Positions 36,330 through 44,469 of a DNA stretch of 62,557 bases are shown in pieces. Under the pieces are notes generated by a model. That model was not told the origin of the DNA and did not search any database. It saw only the letters and a list, made by a program, of their open reading frames with translations. This DNA comes from Saprospiraceae bacterium (lineage in GTDB: Bacteria; Bacteroidota; Bacteroidia; Chitinophagales; Saprospiraceae). Position 1 is the first letter of the stretch. Every line of letters starts with the position of its first letter. The DNA lies in contig JAJCYI010000089.1 of NCBI GenBank assembly GCA_029263015.1, positions 1 to 62,557 on the forward strand, in the 5' to 3' direction. The position numbers and the translations under genes are program-made.

Positions 36330-39300
36330 TCACTCACTCTTCATTACAACAACCTGCTTGCTCACCATCCGTCTTCCTTCTGGAAAAATAACGACCTGGT
36401 ACAAACCTTCCCGCCATTCGTAAATGGGGATGGATTGGATTGGGTTGATTATTTCAGGGATCACCTTCCGGTAAACGGGTTGCGCTAACTGGTCATAGAT
36501 TTCTATCCTGATATTTTTGCCCAGCATTTCGGTGAGTTTTAGATGAAATTCGGAATGTGCTGGGTTCGGAAAAATTTCAAAAAGGGCGACATGTTCAAAT
36601 GCAACTGCAGTGGATTTTCTGGACAGCAGTTCCCCGTTTTCATCGAATAAAGAAATGCGGTAAAAATTTTGTCCATCCATTGGGTCGTGGTCTTCTTCTT
36701 CCACGAGGAAAGCTTGCTCGTCTTCGACATCACCAGTTTGCATGGTTTCAAAATGAATATTGTCTGCCGATTTTTCCAACTGCCAAGTACCATCCTTTTT
36801 TCCCGCGACCATAGCATAAAGATCAATGTTTTCAAGACCTGAGTTGCCATCAATATCAACCATGAGCTGTTGGCTGCGACCTGTTATGGTGGGGGAAATG
36901 TTTACCGAATAATCTTCAACTTCCCCGAATGGAAGTGTTTCGCATGGCAATGGTGCAACATCCCTTTTCATAGCAATGCGCATTCGGGTAGGGCCAGCGA
37001 GAGCAGCGTTGTCGATATTGATTGAGCCAATTGTGGTGAGTTCGAGCGTACCGTTCGACGGTGCTGCGACAACGGTCGAAAAAGCAATTTCACCTGGCTC
37101 TTGGAACGTGCCGTCCTGGTTGTAGTCAATCCAAACTTTCCAATGTTCTTCGTAAGTAAACCAACTAAAACTGCTGGTCAACTCGATGGGGTAGCTTTCA
37201 CCTGGGGTCACATTTGCCGAAAGGCTGGTAAAATCACTGTACAGGGATTTGCCAGAGGCATTGTCAATTTCCTCAAACAGTACGCCGGCAATCCAATCGT
37301 GCCACGGGAAGTTGCTTTCGGAAGTGCAATAGGTGCCATTGCCGCCACCATTGCTGCATGGCAGCGGGGTTTGGATCGTAAATGTGGTGGTGCAACCAGG
37401 GTCGTTTGAGTCTTGAATAATTAAGGTCTGGTCGCCCTGAGTGATAAGGATCGAGCCGATTTGGGTGGCGACCCCATAGGTGCCAGTTTGCGGTTGGCCT
37501 AATATATTGGCCGTCCAACCAGTACCAGCATTGCTTCCTGTCACAGTCAGGTTGAAAGTGTAGGAATCGTCAGAAGGATCGGCAAGCGTACCGTTGTCAT
37601 CGCAGGTGGGCAACGAATTGGTTGCGGAAATGGAACAAGGTTCGACAGTTGAGCAAGGCGGGGGGGGTAGCACAGTTTGCTGGGTAGAGCAGGTTGAATC
37701 TGCGCTGTCATAAATGTCGAAACCGATCTGTCCTATATTGATTTGAAGGGCACTTATGACCTGGGGGACGCCATAAGGCCCTTCGTAGAGTTGTCCGTTG
37801 ATGGTGGTGGTCCAACTGGTGCTGGCGCCGTTACCATTTACTGTTAAACTAAAGCTGTATAAATCGTCGCCTGTGTCGATGGAGGTACCGTTGTCATCGC
37901 ACTCCATATTGTTGACGGTGGACGAGAGGCTGCAAACAACGGGGCCTCCGTTGGCAATGTTGATGGCATAATCTTCCACCTCACCAAAAGGGATGCTCTC
38001 GCATGGGGTTGCATAAGCACCCCGTTTTAACGCGACCCGCATTCGGGCCGTGCCTTCTTCGGCAGTAGTGGGGATTTGAATGGAACCAGTGCCCACGGCA
38101 GTTGGCGTGCCCAAGGTCGGTGCCGGTATCATTGCTGAAAAAGCAACTTCGGCGGGTTCTTCAAAAACACCATCCCGGTCGTAGTCGATCCAAACTTTCC
38201 AGTATTCGTCATAAGTCTGCCAACTAAAACTGTTTTCTAAAGAAATGGTGTAACTACTACCAGTGCTCAGTTCCGTAACAATATTTGTGAAATCAGAATA
38301 ATTTGATTTTGCAGAAGTATTGTCAATGGTGTTGAGGTTCACCTTACTGATCCAATCCACCCACGGCAAATCCGCGGACGATGGGCAATAACTGGATGGT
38401 ATATTGCCAGAAACAAAAATGACCACACTACCTGAATTAGAGCAACCATTGGCGTCGGTAACGGTAACTGAGTAGGTGCCCGAATCGAGATCAGTAATGG
38501 AGGCTGTTGTAGCACCATTGCTCCATAAAAAGGTATAAGGCGCTGTGCCACCTGTCGGTGCCACAGTTGCCGATCCATTATTAGCGGATGCCGAAGATTC
38601 ATTGATGCTGGTGAGGTTAAGGAGTAGGTTGCCCGGTTGGGAAATGAGCACTGAATAATTGCCGGTATTTCCATCGTTGTCAGTGACGGTGACACTATAA
38701 TTTCCAGCTGAAATGCCTGTAATAGTCGGCCCAGCTGACCCATTTGACCAAATATATGAATAAGGAGGCGTGCCGTTGGTGGTCATTACAGTTGCACTGC
38801 CATCGCTGCTGCCGTGGCAGCTTACATTTTGTTGTTCAGTTAAAACGACAACCAACGAACCTGGCAATCCCGTACTGATTGAAAAAGAAGCTTTGTAATA
38901 GTCCCCGCCATTGTTTTTGGTGATCACATCGTCCACTATGTCATTTCCATTATTGAAACTCACGTCGGACTCCATATATATTTCGATAAAATAATTGCCA
39001 GGAGGCAAGCCCAGCAAGAGGTTGAGGTTTGGGGTTTCAGAATAGATTTTGGTGCGGTAAGTCCCATTGGGGTTCAATAACTGTAGATTGGGCATGCCCA
39101 TCTCAATGAAGCTTCCTGGCGCAGTAGTTTGTTTATAAATGCGATAGTTAAACCTGGCATTCATAACATCGTTATTGCAGCTTTCCCAAGTTGTGGATTC
39201 CAATTCAGTAATGCTAAGGCTGTTGACAAAACCAAAATTGTGGTTATGAAAAACGGTTTGGTAGGTGCAATTGGAAACCTGAAAACCAGAGGTAAAACCA

Positions 39301-39428
39301 TCTACTTCGATTTTCATGGTGGTGGCACATTGGCTCACGTAATTGTACCCACATGCGTTGGTGTTTTGCCAAATAAAAAGGGATAGGATAGCATATGCCA
39401 AGGCAGGTATTAGCGGTTTACGGTTCAT
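36330..39428 (-). CDS. Large secreted GEVED/SprB-repeat protein with T9SS sorting domain
   Basis: A 1032-residue protein with a signal peptide (cleavage near residue 25). After an N-terminal jelly-roll-like domain with cysteines come two SprB repeats (SCHGSSDGSATV...GISAGNYSVTVTD and ANNGSATVAPTGG...), a first GEVED domain ending in GEVEDYAIN (near 480), two Cys-containing 'CDDNGT' modules and a second GEVED domain ending in GEVEDYSVN (near 865). The T9SS C-terminal domain (IFPNPAHSEFHL...) closes it. GEVED domains are ligand-binding modules of secreted Bacteroidota proteins. It is probably a surface adhesin or carbohydrate-binding protein. No catalytic residues are evident. Confidence 0.85.
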   Translation of the reverse strand: MNRKPLIPALAYAILSLFIWQNTNACGYNYVSQCATTMKIEVDGFTSGFQVSNCTYQTVFHNHNFGFVNSLSITELESTTWESCNNDVMNARFNYRIYKQTTAPGSFIEMGMPNLQLLNPNGTYRTKIYSETPNLNLLLGLPPGNYFIEIYMESDVSFNNGNDIVDDVITKNNGGDYYKASFSISTGLPGSLVVVLTEQQNVSCHGSSDGSATVMTTNGTPPYSYIWSNGSAGPTITGISAGNYSVTVTDNDGNTGNYSVLISQPGNLLLNLTSINESSASANNGSATVAPTGGTAPYTFLWSNGATTASITDLDSGTYSVTVTDANGCSNSGSVVIFVSGNIPSSYCPSSADLPWVDWISKVNLNTIDNTSAKSNYSDFTNIVTELSTGSSYTISLENSFSWQTYDEYWKVWIDYDRDGVFEEPAEVAFSAMIPAPTLGTPTAVGTGSIQIPTTAEEGTARMRVALKRGAYATPCESIPFGEVEDYAINIANGGPVVCSLSSTVNNMECDDNGTSIDTGDDLYSFSLTVNGNGASTSWTTTINGQLYEGPYGVPQVISALQINIGQIGFDIYDSADSTCSTQQTVLPPPPCSTVEPCSISATNSLPTCDDNGTLADPSDDSYTFNLTVTGSNAGTGWTANILGQPQTGTYGVATQIGSILITQGDQTLIIQDSNDPGCTTTFTIQTPLPCSNGGGNGTYCTSESNFPWHDWIAGVLFEEIDNASGKSLYSDFTSLSANVTPGESYPIELTSSFSWFTYEEHWKVWIDYNQDGTFQEPGEIAFSTVVAAPSNGTLELTTIGSINIDNAALAGPTRMRIAMKRDVAPLPCETLPFGEVEDYSVNISPTITGRSQQLMVDIDGNSGLENIDLYAMVAGKKDGTWQLEKSADNIHFETMQTGDVEDEQAFLVEEEDHDPMDGQNFYRISLFDENGELLSRKSTAVAFEHVALFEIFPNPAHSEFHLKLTEMLGKNIRIEIYDQLAQPVYRKVIPEIINPIQSIPIYEWREGLYQVVIFPEGRRMVSKQVVVMKSE

Positions 39429-39494
39429 AGTGAAAGTTATTATAATTTGTTAAACAAGTCGGTTTTGGGTTAGGGCAACTTGCAATTATTAACC

Positions 39495-39737
39495 TAACGT
39501 GAGTTCTGGATAGCAGTCTTATTGTCCCGTTAGGGACGGAACATGGGTAGCCAAGCATTTGCAGGGTTTTTCGACGTGCCGTAGGTACGCAACGTGGAAA
39601 ATGTTACGTACCTACGGCACGAAAAATACGGTTGGTTTGGCATTGCTACCCATGTTCCGTCCCTAGCGGGACAATCAAAGGACAGAAACCGCCATAAGCT
39701 CTTGATTGTCAAGGATTATTATCCAGAACTCACGTTA
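39495..39737. repeat. Long nested inverted repeat, family 2 copy A
   Basis: Three nested pairs of arms: outer taacgtgagttctggat / atccagaactcacgtta (39495-39511 and 39721-39737), middle around acggaacatgggtag / ctacccatgttccgt, and inner cgtgccgtaggtacg / cgtacctacggcacg. The inner core matches 44256-44295. No ORF inside. The rest of the gap to 40006 holds no convincing gene; a minus-strand ORF at 39748-40017 looks spurious. Confidence 0.85.
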
Positions 39738-40006
39738 AAGTAAGCGCCTAAATGCTAATTTTTTGCTCGCTGCCTGCCTGTCTATGCGGACGTTCCGGTA
39801 AAGCAGGAAAGTAGTACAGGTGTCCGACGCCTGTACCCAATTTGCTGTTTATCAACAACATAAGTGCCAGCCCAATTTCATGTTTGGATGAAATAAGAAA
39901 ATCTAAATTTGAATAATAGGGAAATAAAATAAGTGGAGTAGATACCAGTGAAAACGAGGAGTAAGAAAAGCGAAGGTAGTCAATGAATTTGAAAACAGGA
40001 AAAATT

Positions 40007-40837
40007 TCATTCTTCATTCATCTGTTCCCCACAATATTTGCAGTGTACCGCATCCTCATCGTGGCCTTCCTCCCCACAATACCGGCACGATTGGGTAGAG
40101 GAGCTATTCTTGCTTCTGAAAATTTCCACTGAAACAATGCCGGTAGGCACAGCTATTATGGCATAACCCATCATCATCACTATTGCAGAGAAGAACCGGC
40201 CTAGGTTGGTCAGGGGCGTGATGTCGCCATAGCCCACAGTAGTAAGGGTAACAATGGCCCAATAGACTGAATCGGGGATACTGGAAAATCCAGTACCTTC
40301 CTCCCCACCTTCCACAAGGTACATCACTGCCCCGATGATGGTGACCATCAGGATAATAAAGAGCATGAACACCGTAATCTTCGCCCGGCTGGCCTTCAAT
40401 GCCTTTAGCAACTGATCGCCTTCGGCCAGAAAATGGCCCAGTTTGAATATCCGAAATACGCGCATCAACCGCAGGATGCGAATAATCAGCAAAGATTGGG
40501 CACCGACAATGAAAAGGCTCAGAAAGGTCGGTAATATTGCGAGCAAGTCAATGATGCCAAAGAAGCTTCTGGCATATTTAAAGGGGCGGTAAACACAGTA
40601 GAGCCGGAGCAGGTATTCGATGGTGAAAAAAATAGTAAAAGCCCATTCTATTATATAAAATAAGTCGAAATATTCATCGTGCAGACTGGGTACTGTTTCC
40701 AGCATCACAATGATGACACTGGCTATGATAACGATCATCAAAGCCACATCAAACCGCTTGCCCATGGGGGTGTCTGCCTCGAAGATGATTTCGTGCAGCT
40801 TTTCTTTGATGGGGTTGTATTCCTTGCTTCTGGACAT
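40007..40837 (-). CDS. Voltage-gated-type potassium channel with C-terminal zinc ribbon
   Basis: A 276-residue ion channel with six membrane segments: S1 (VALMIVIIASVIIVML), S4-like LLIIRILRLMRVFRIFKL with spaced arginines, and a pore loop with the selectivity filter TTVGYGD followed by S6. This is the KvAP/Kch-like bacterial layout and predicts a tetrameric K+ channel gated by membrane voltage. The last ~35 residues are unusual: CRYCGEEGHDEDAVHCKYCG forms a four-cysteine zinc-ribbon-like tail in the cytoplasm, which may sense metal or redox state. It is divergent from the TIR gene. Confidence 0.88.
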   Translation of the reverse strand: MSRSKEYNPIKEKLHEIIFEADTPMGKRFDVALMIVIIASVIIVMLETVPSLHDEYFDLFYIIEWAFTIFFTIEYLLRLYCVYRPFKYARSFFGIIDLLAILPTFLSLFIVGAQSLLIIRILRLMRVFRIFKLGHFLAEGDQLLKALKASRAKITVFMLFIILMVTIIGAVMYLVEGGEEGTGFSSIPDSVYWAIVTLTTVGYGDITPLTNLGRFFSAIVMMMGYAIIAVPTGIVSVEIFRSKNSSSTQSCRYCGEEGHDEDAVHCKYCGEQMNEE

Positions 40838-40889
40838 GGTTGCTGTTTTTGGCTGCCGCTAAATTCTGAAAAAATGTAATAATTTTAGC

Positions 40890-40975
40890 AGACCTGTCAG
40901 GTTGTTTTTTCAATATATGTTGGGCGGAAATTAATTTCCGCCCAACATATATTGAAAAAACAACCTGACAGGTCT
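40890..40975. repeat. Perfect 86-bp palindrome, family 1 copy B
   Basis: Exact symmetry around 40932/40933. Ends share gacctgtcaggttgtttt with 18-99, but the centre (gggcggaaat...) is different. It lies 56 bases upstream of the TIR gene start, within its promoter region. Confidence 0.9.
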
Positions 40976-41030
40976 CAAAAGCTGGTAAATTTATTTCCTT
41001 ACATTTGCTCCATACAAACTCAAGACCAAC

Positions 41031-42872
41031 TTGGACAACCCACTTCAAATATTTATCGCCTACGCCCGCAAGGACACCACCTTCCTCGATGAACTGCGCG
41101 TACAATTGAAGCCGCTTGAGCGATCCGGCAAGGTACACATCTGGTACGATGGCAAAATAGAACCCGGACAGGTCTGGGAGGCAGCCATCAAAAAAAACCT
41201 GCACAGCGCCGACATCATCCTAATGCTCGTCAGTGCCGACGCCATCGCCTCCGATTATTTTTATGACAAAGAAATGGCCGATGCCCTCGAACGCCACCAC
41301 AAGGGCGAGGCAAGGGTAGTGCCCTTCATCATCCGCCCCTGTGCGTGGCAGGCGACCCCGCTGGCCGACCTGCAGGCGCTCCCAAAGAACGGCAAGGCCG
41401 TGACCCGCTGGGACGACCGCGACCATGCCTATTCCGATGCTGTGAACACCCTCTGGGCCATGATCGAAAACCTGAATGCCGACAAACAGGCAGAACGGAA
41501 AAAAGTACAGCAGGAAGAAAAGGAACAAAAAGAAAAAGAACAACAGCGAAAAGAAGCTGCCCTTGCTGCACAACAAAAACACCAACGCCAGCAGCAGGAA
41601 CAGGTAGCCAAAGAGCAGCAACAAAAAGAGGCAGCCCTCACCGCCCAGAAAGAGCAGGGACGTCAGCAAAAACTAAAAGAACAACAAACCCAAAAGGCAA
41701 ATGAACGCCGCCAACTGCAGGCTGCTGAGAAAGAACGGCGGCGGCTGGCCGAGGCAGAAAGGAAACACCAACAGGAAACGAAAAAGAAACAGCGCCAAGA
41801 AAAATTCGCTGCCGGGCTGCTGGCACTGATCCTGCTGCTGATTTCTATTAAAATGTGCAACCAGCCGAACGGCAATTTGCCTATCGGAGAGAATGCAATA
41901 GATAGCACAGAAATTGCCCAAGGCAACGACGGGCCGGTAAGCGACATGGCCCCTCCCCCTGACTTGACGAAAGAAATTGAAAAACAAAAAGAACCAAAAT
42001 CCGACCCCTGCAAAAACCACGGCGGCGACGCCGACAAGGATGGTCTCTGTGCCGACGAGGACTGCAACGACAGCAACCCCAAAGCGAGTGCCTCTAAAGA
42101 CTCCGATGGCGATGGCCTCTGCAACGACATAGACAAATGCGATTACGAAAAAGGCCCGGCAAGCAACAACGGCTGCCCTGTAAAACAGCCCGAATCGCCT
42201 TCCCAAAAAACCAAATCAGGTTTTGACTTCGTGAAAGTAAAAGGCGGCACCTATACCATGGGAAGCCCCAGAAACGAAAAAGACAGGGACGACGACGAGT
42301 GCCAGCACTCCGTAACCGTCAGCAGTTTTGAAATAGGAAAATACGAAGTGACACAGGCCGACTGGCGGAAGGTGATGGGTGAAGACCCGCCGGAGTTAAA
42401 GTTCAAAGGCTGCGACCAATGCCCCGTCGAGCGGGTCTCTTGGGACGACATCCAAATTTTTATAAAAAAAGCCAATGCCAAATACGGCCAAAAATTCCGC
42501 CTGCCGACCGAGGAAGAATGGGAATATGCTGCCCGCGGAGGAAGTAAATCCAAAGGCTACCTATATGCTGGAAGCGACAGCATAAAAGAGGTGGCTTGGT
42601 TCCGTGAAAATTCCAGCAGCAAAACCCATTCCGTCGGCGGCAAAAAAGCCAACGAATTGGGTATTTACGATATGAGCGGCAATGTGTGGGAATGGTGTGC
42701 GGATACGTGGGGGCCATATCCGAATTGTAAAGGCGAGAAAAAAACAAGCATCCGAGTGGTTCGTGGCGGCTCTTGGTACGATAACAACAGGGACTGCCGT
42801 GTCGCCAACCGTGTCAGGTTCATCTCAGACAACCGGTACTTCGAAGTAGGTTTCCGGCTTGTCCGGTACTAA
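41031..42872 (+). CDS. TIR domain-coiled coil-membrane-SUMF1 (FGE-sulfatase-like) protein
   Basis: A 613-residue protein. The best start is a TTG at 41031, since the TIR domain begins at once (QIFIAYARKD) and no upstream ATG fits. Residues 1-~145 are TIR-like, with SADAIASDYFYDKEMADAL holding a candidate catalytic Glu81. A Lys/Gln/Glu-rich coiled coil runs ~150-258 and one membrane segment ~259-275. An acidic calcium-turn region follows (DADKDGLC, DSDGDGLC; ~325-380), then a C-terminal SUMF1/formylglycine-enzyme-like domain (~390-613; GGTYTMGSP, GKYEVTQADW, LPTEEEWEYAARGG, NVWEWCADTW, RGGSWYD). Cytoplasmic TIR and external SUMF1 joined across the membrane suggest a transducer from an outside ligand to NAD+ breakdown or signalling. 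That is inference. Confidence 0.86.
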   Translation: MDNPLQIFIAYARKDTTFLDELRVQLKPLERSGKVHIWYDGKIEPGQVWEAAIKKNLHSADIILMLVSADAIASDYFYDKEMADALERHHKGEARVVPFIIRPCAWQATPLADLQALPKNGKAVTRWDDRDHAYSDAVNTLWAMIENLNADKQAERKKVQQEEKEQKEKEQQRKEAALAAQQKHQRQQQEQVAKEQQQKEAALTAQKEQGRQQKLKEQQTQKANERRQLQAAEKERRRLAEAERKHQQETKKKQRQEKFAAGLLALILLLISIKMCNQPNGNLPIGENAIDSTEIAQGNDGPVSDMAPPPDLTKEIEKQKEPKSDPCKNHGGDADKDGLCADEDCNDSNPKASASKDSDGDGLCNDIDKCDYEKGPASNNGCPVKQPESPSQKTKSGFDFVKVKGGTYTMGSPRNEKDRDDDECQHSVTVSSFEIGKYEVTQADWRKVMGEDPPELKFKGCDQCPVERVSWDDIQIFIKKANAKYGQKFRLPTEEEWEYAARGGSKSKGYLYAGSDSIKEVAWFRENSSSKTHSVGGKKANELGIYDMSGNVWEWCADTWGPYPNCKGEKKTSIRVVRGGSWYDNNRDCRVANRVRFISDNRYFEVGFRLVRY

Positions 42873-42929
42873 CCCTTTATCTCTTTCCCCGCCGCAGGCG
42901 GGGTCAAAATTTTTGAAAACGGGCTAATT

Positions 42930-43014
42930 TTATTTAAGAGACTTTAGCCAGCCGCCAGCCATGCGCCCTATTTCATTCAGTTTTTCGGCGAAATGCTTGT
43001 ATTTGAGGGAGTTG
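42930..43014 (-). pseudogene. C-terminal remnant of a four-helix-bundle-like protein
   Basis: Minus-strand reading gives YNSLKYKHFAEKLNEIGRMA followed by GGWLKSLK and a TAA stop; nothing upstream continues it, since palindromic repeat DNA follows. This ending resembles the last helix of four-helix bundle/bAvd-like proteins. Assignment rests on pattern memory only. Confidence 0.4.
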
Positions 43015-43084
43015 TAAAGGTGACACCTTTGCGCGGCCAAGTGGGCGGAAAGGTGTTGCCTCTGGAAGGGATAATTTTTCCAGC

Positions 43085-43162
43085 AGACCTGTCAGGTTGT
43101 TTTTTCAATAAATGTTTGGGGGGAAATAATTTACGCCCAACCAAGATTTTAAAAACAACCAG
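43085..43162. repeat. Degenerate palindrome, family 1 copy C
   Basis: Left arm begins agacctgtcaggttgttttt, as in the other two copies, but the right arm is worn (aaaaacaacc followed by agaaaggg instead of tgacaggtc). A decayed copy. The gap 42873-43342 also holds a 15-base palindrome (43016-43030). Confidence 0.8.
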
Positions 43163-43187
43163 AAAGGGGTGAAATGGGTCGGAGAAC

Positions 43188-43220
43188 AGAGTTGTCAACT
43201 TTTTAAAAGTTGACAACTCT
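43188..43220. repeat. 33-bp palindrome
   Basis: Arms agagttgtcaactttt / aaaagttgacaactct around a single central base, 16 bases upstream of the -33 element of the next gene. It could be an operator or hairpin. Confidence 0.7.
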
Positions 43221-43235
43221 AACGTTCTTCAACTC

Positions 43236-43264
43236 TTGATTCGCATTAGTGGTTAGTACCTTTG
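43236..43264 (+). promoter_or_regulatory. Putative promoter of the lysozyme-like gene
   Basis: TTG at 43236-43238, an 18-base spacer and TACCTTTG at 43257-43264, followed by gcggg, 78 bases before the ATG. Fits the Bacteroidota consensus. Confidence 0.6.
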
Positions 43265-43342
43265 CGGGGAAAGCTATTTTTGTCAAAATCTGCTGATGCA
43301 GGACAGCATCCTGTGCTGCTCGCACCACCAACTAACTAATTC

Positions 43343-44140
43343 ATGGCAAGTCCGCAAACCCTTAAACGAATAAAAGCAATTCAAGCCCGTCTGGGGCTAA
43401 CTGCCGACGGCATTATCGGTCCAGCAACCTTGACGGTAGTGGAACATCTCATCGAAAAAGTCTTGGGGCCGCCGACTGACCCAGTTGCGCACACCATGAA
43501 GATTTCCCGAAAGGGGATGGATCAAATTGTTGATTTTGAAATATATTCCAAAGCAAACTACAACCGGCGTCTGAAGTCACCCACATGGCCAGGCATCGAA
43601 AGTGGCGTAACAATCGGGATTGGCTACGACCTTGGCTACCACTCCGAAAGCAAGATCGAAAAAGACTGGAAAGGGCAAATAGATGATGTGGATCTCGAAG
43701 ACCTCAAGGCCGTCTCGGGCCTGAGAGGGCAAGCTGCCAAAGCCAAAATCCATTCCCTCCGGCACATATCTATTTCCATTGAGGTGGCACAGGAGGTTTT
43801 CCTCACGAGCGTTTTGGCCGACCAGGCCAAAAAGACGATCAGGGCATATCCGGGGGTAGAGAAACTCCCTGCCGATGCCCAGGCCATGCTGGTTTCACTG
43901 ATATTCAATCGGGGAGGCAGTTTGAAAAACACCGACCGACGAAAAGAGATGCGGGCCATCAGGCCGCTCGTGGCTTTGGGCGACCTTGCCGGTATCGCGG
44001 CGCAAATACGTGCCATGAAACGCTTATGGGAGGGCTTGAACATGGGAGGCCTGCTCAAAAGGCGGAACAAAGAAGCTGATTTCATCGAACATGCCAGAGA
44101 TGATGGTGCTTTGCCAGAATCAGAGATTATTTTGGTATAG
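43343..44140 (+). CDS. Peptidoglycan-binding protein with pesticin/lysozyme-like domain
   Basis: A 265-residue protein without a signal peptide. Residues 5-~45 match a PG_binding_1 domain (IKAIQARLGLTADGIIGPATL). The rest resembles a lysozyme of the pesticin/GH24-like group: an early Glu in DFEIYSKANYN (candidate catalytic acid), then GVTIGIGYDLGY with the metal-like turn and a late LVSLIFNRGGSL...RLW segment. It should cleave glycan strands. With no signal it would need another route out, such as a phage-type or type VI-like system, or would act on lysis; no such genes are nearby. Palindromes stand on both sides of the gene. Confidence 0.75.
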   Translation: MASPQTLKRIKAIQARLGLTADGIIGPATLTVVEHLIEKVLGPPTDPVAHTMKISRKGMDQIVDFEIYSKANYNRRLKSPTWPGIESGVTIGIGYDLGYHSESKIEKDWKGQIDDVDLEDLKAVSGLRGQAAKAKIHSLRHISISIEVAQEVFLTSVLADQAKKTIRAYPGVEKLPADAQAMLVSLIFNRGGSLKNTDRRKEMRAIRPLVALGDLAGIAAQIRAMKRLWEGLNMGGLLKRRNKEADFIEHARDDGALPESEIILV

Positions 44141-44187
44141 CGAGGGGGAATGTAGAATGCAGAATGAAAAATTATGGTTCTTTAACC

Positions 44188-44360
44188 TACACTTTTTTAA
44201 ATTGACCCCAGAGGGGTCGAACGTAGGTAGCTAAATAATAGAAATATATGGACCTCGTGCCGTCAGGTACGTAACGTTACGTACCTGACGGCACGAAACA
44301 ACTGCTTGGTTCATTTTTTCTACCCATGTTAGACCTCTAACGAGGTCAAAAAAAAGTGTA
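44188..44360. repeat. Long inverted repeat, family 2 copy B
   Basis: The core 44256-44295 is a perfect 40-base palindrome (arm cgtgccgtcaggtacgtaac). Outer arms are imperfect: tacactttttt...gtaggtag on the left, ctacccatgtt...aaaagtgta on the right. The core and the acccatgtt element match 39495-39737. The gap 44141-44469 holds no gene. Near 44443-44480 a gtctaatgtctaaaat word is repeated, the second copy containing the MscS start codon. Confidence 0.85.
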
Positions 44361-44469
44361 CGGTGGAGAAATGAAAAATTAAGAATGAACAGCAAATTCC
44401 CAATAAGCTATTATCATTGTTCAACTCAATTATGCCGTAAAGTCTAATGTCTAAAATCTATACTGTCTA

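Noticed and set aside
39748-40017. Minus-strand ORF of 89 codons after the potassium channel gene
   Set aside because: It overlaps the channel start side, reads through a small hairpin-like stretch and shows no recognisable pattern; better seen as intergenic DNA.
41220-42206. Several long open frames opposite the TIR-SUMF1 gene
   Set aside because: They arise from the Lys/Gln/Glu-rich coiled-coil codons read on the other strand (Phe/Leu/Cys-rich products) and have no domain support.
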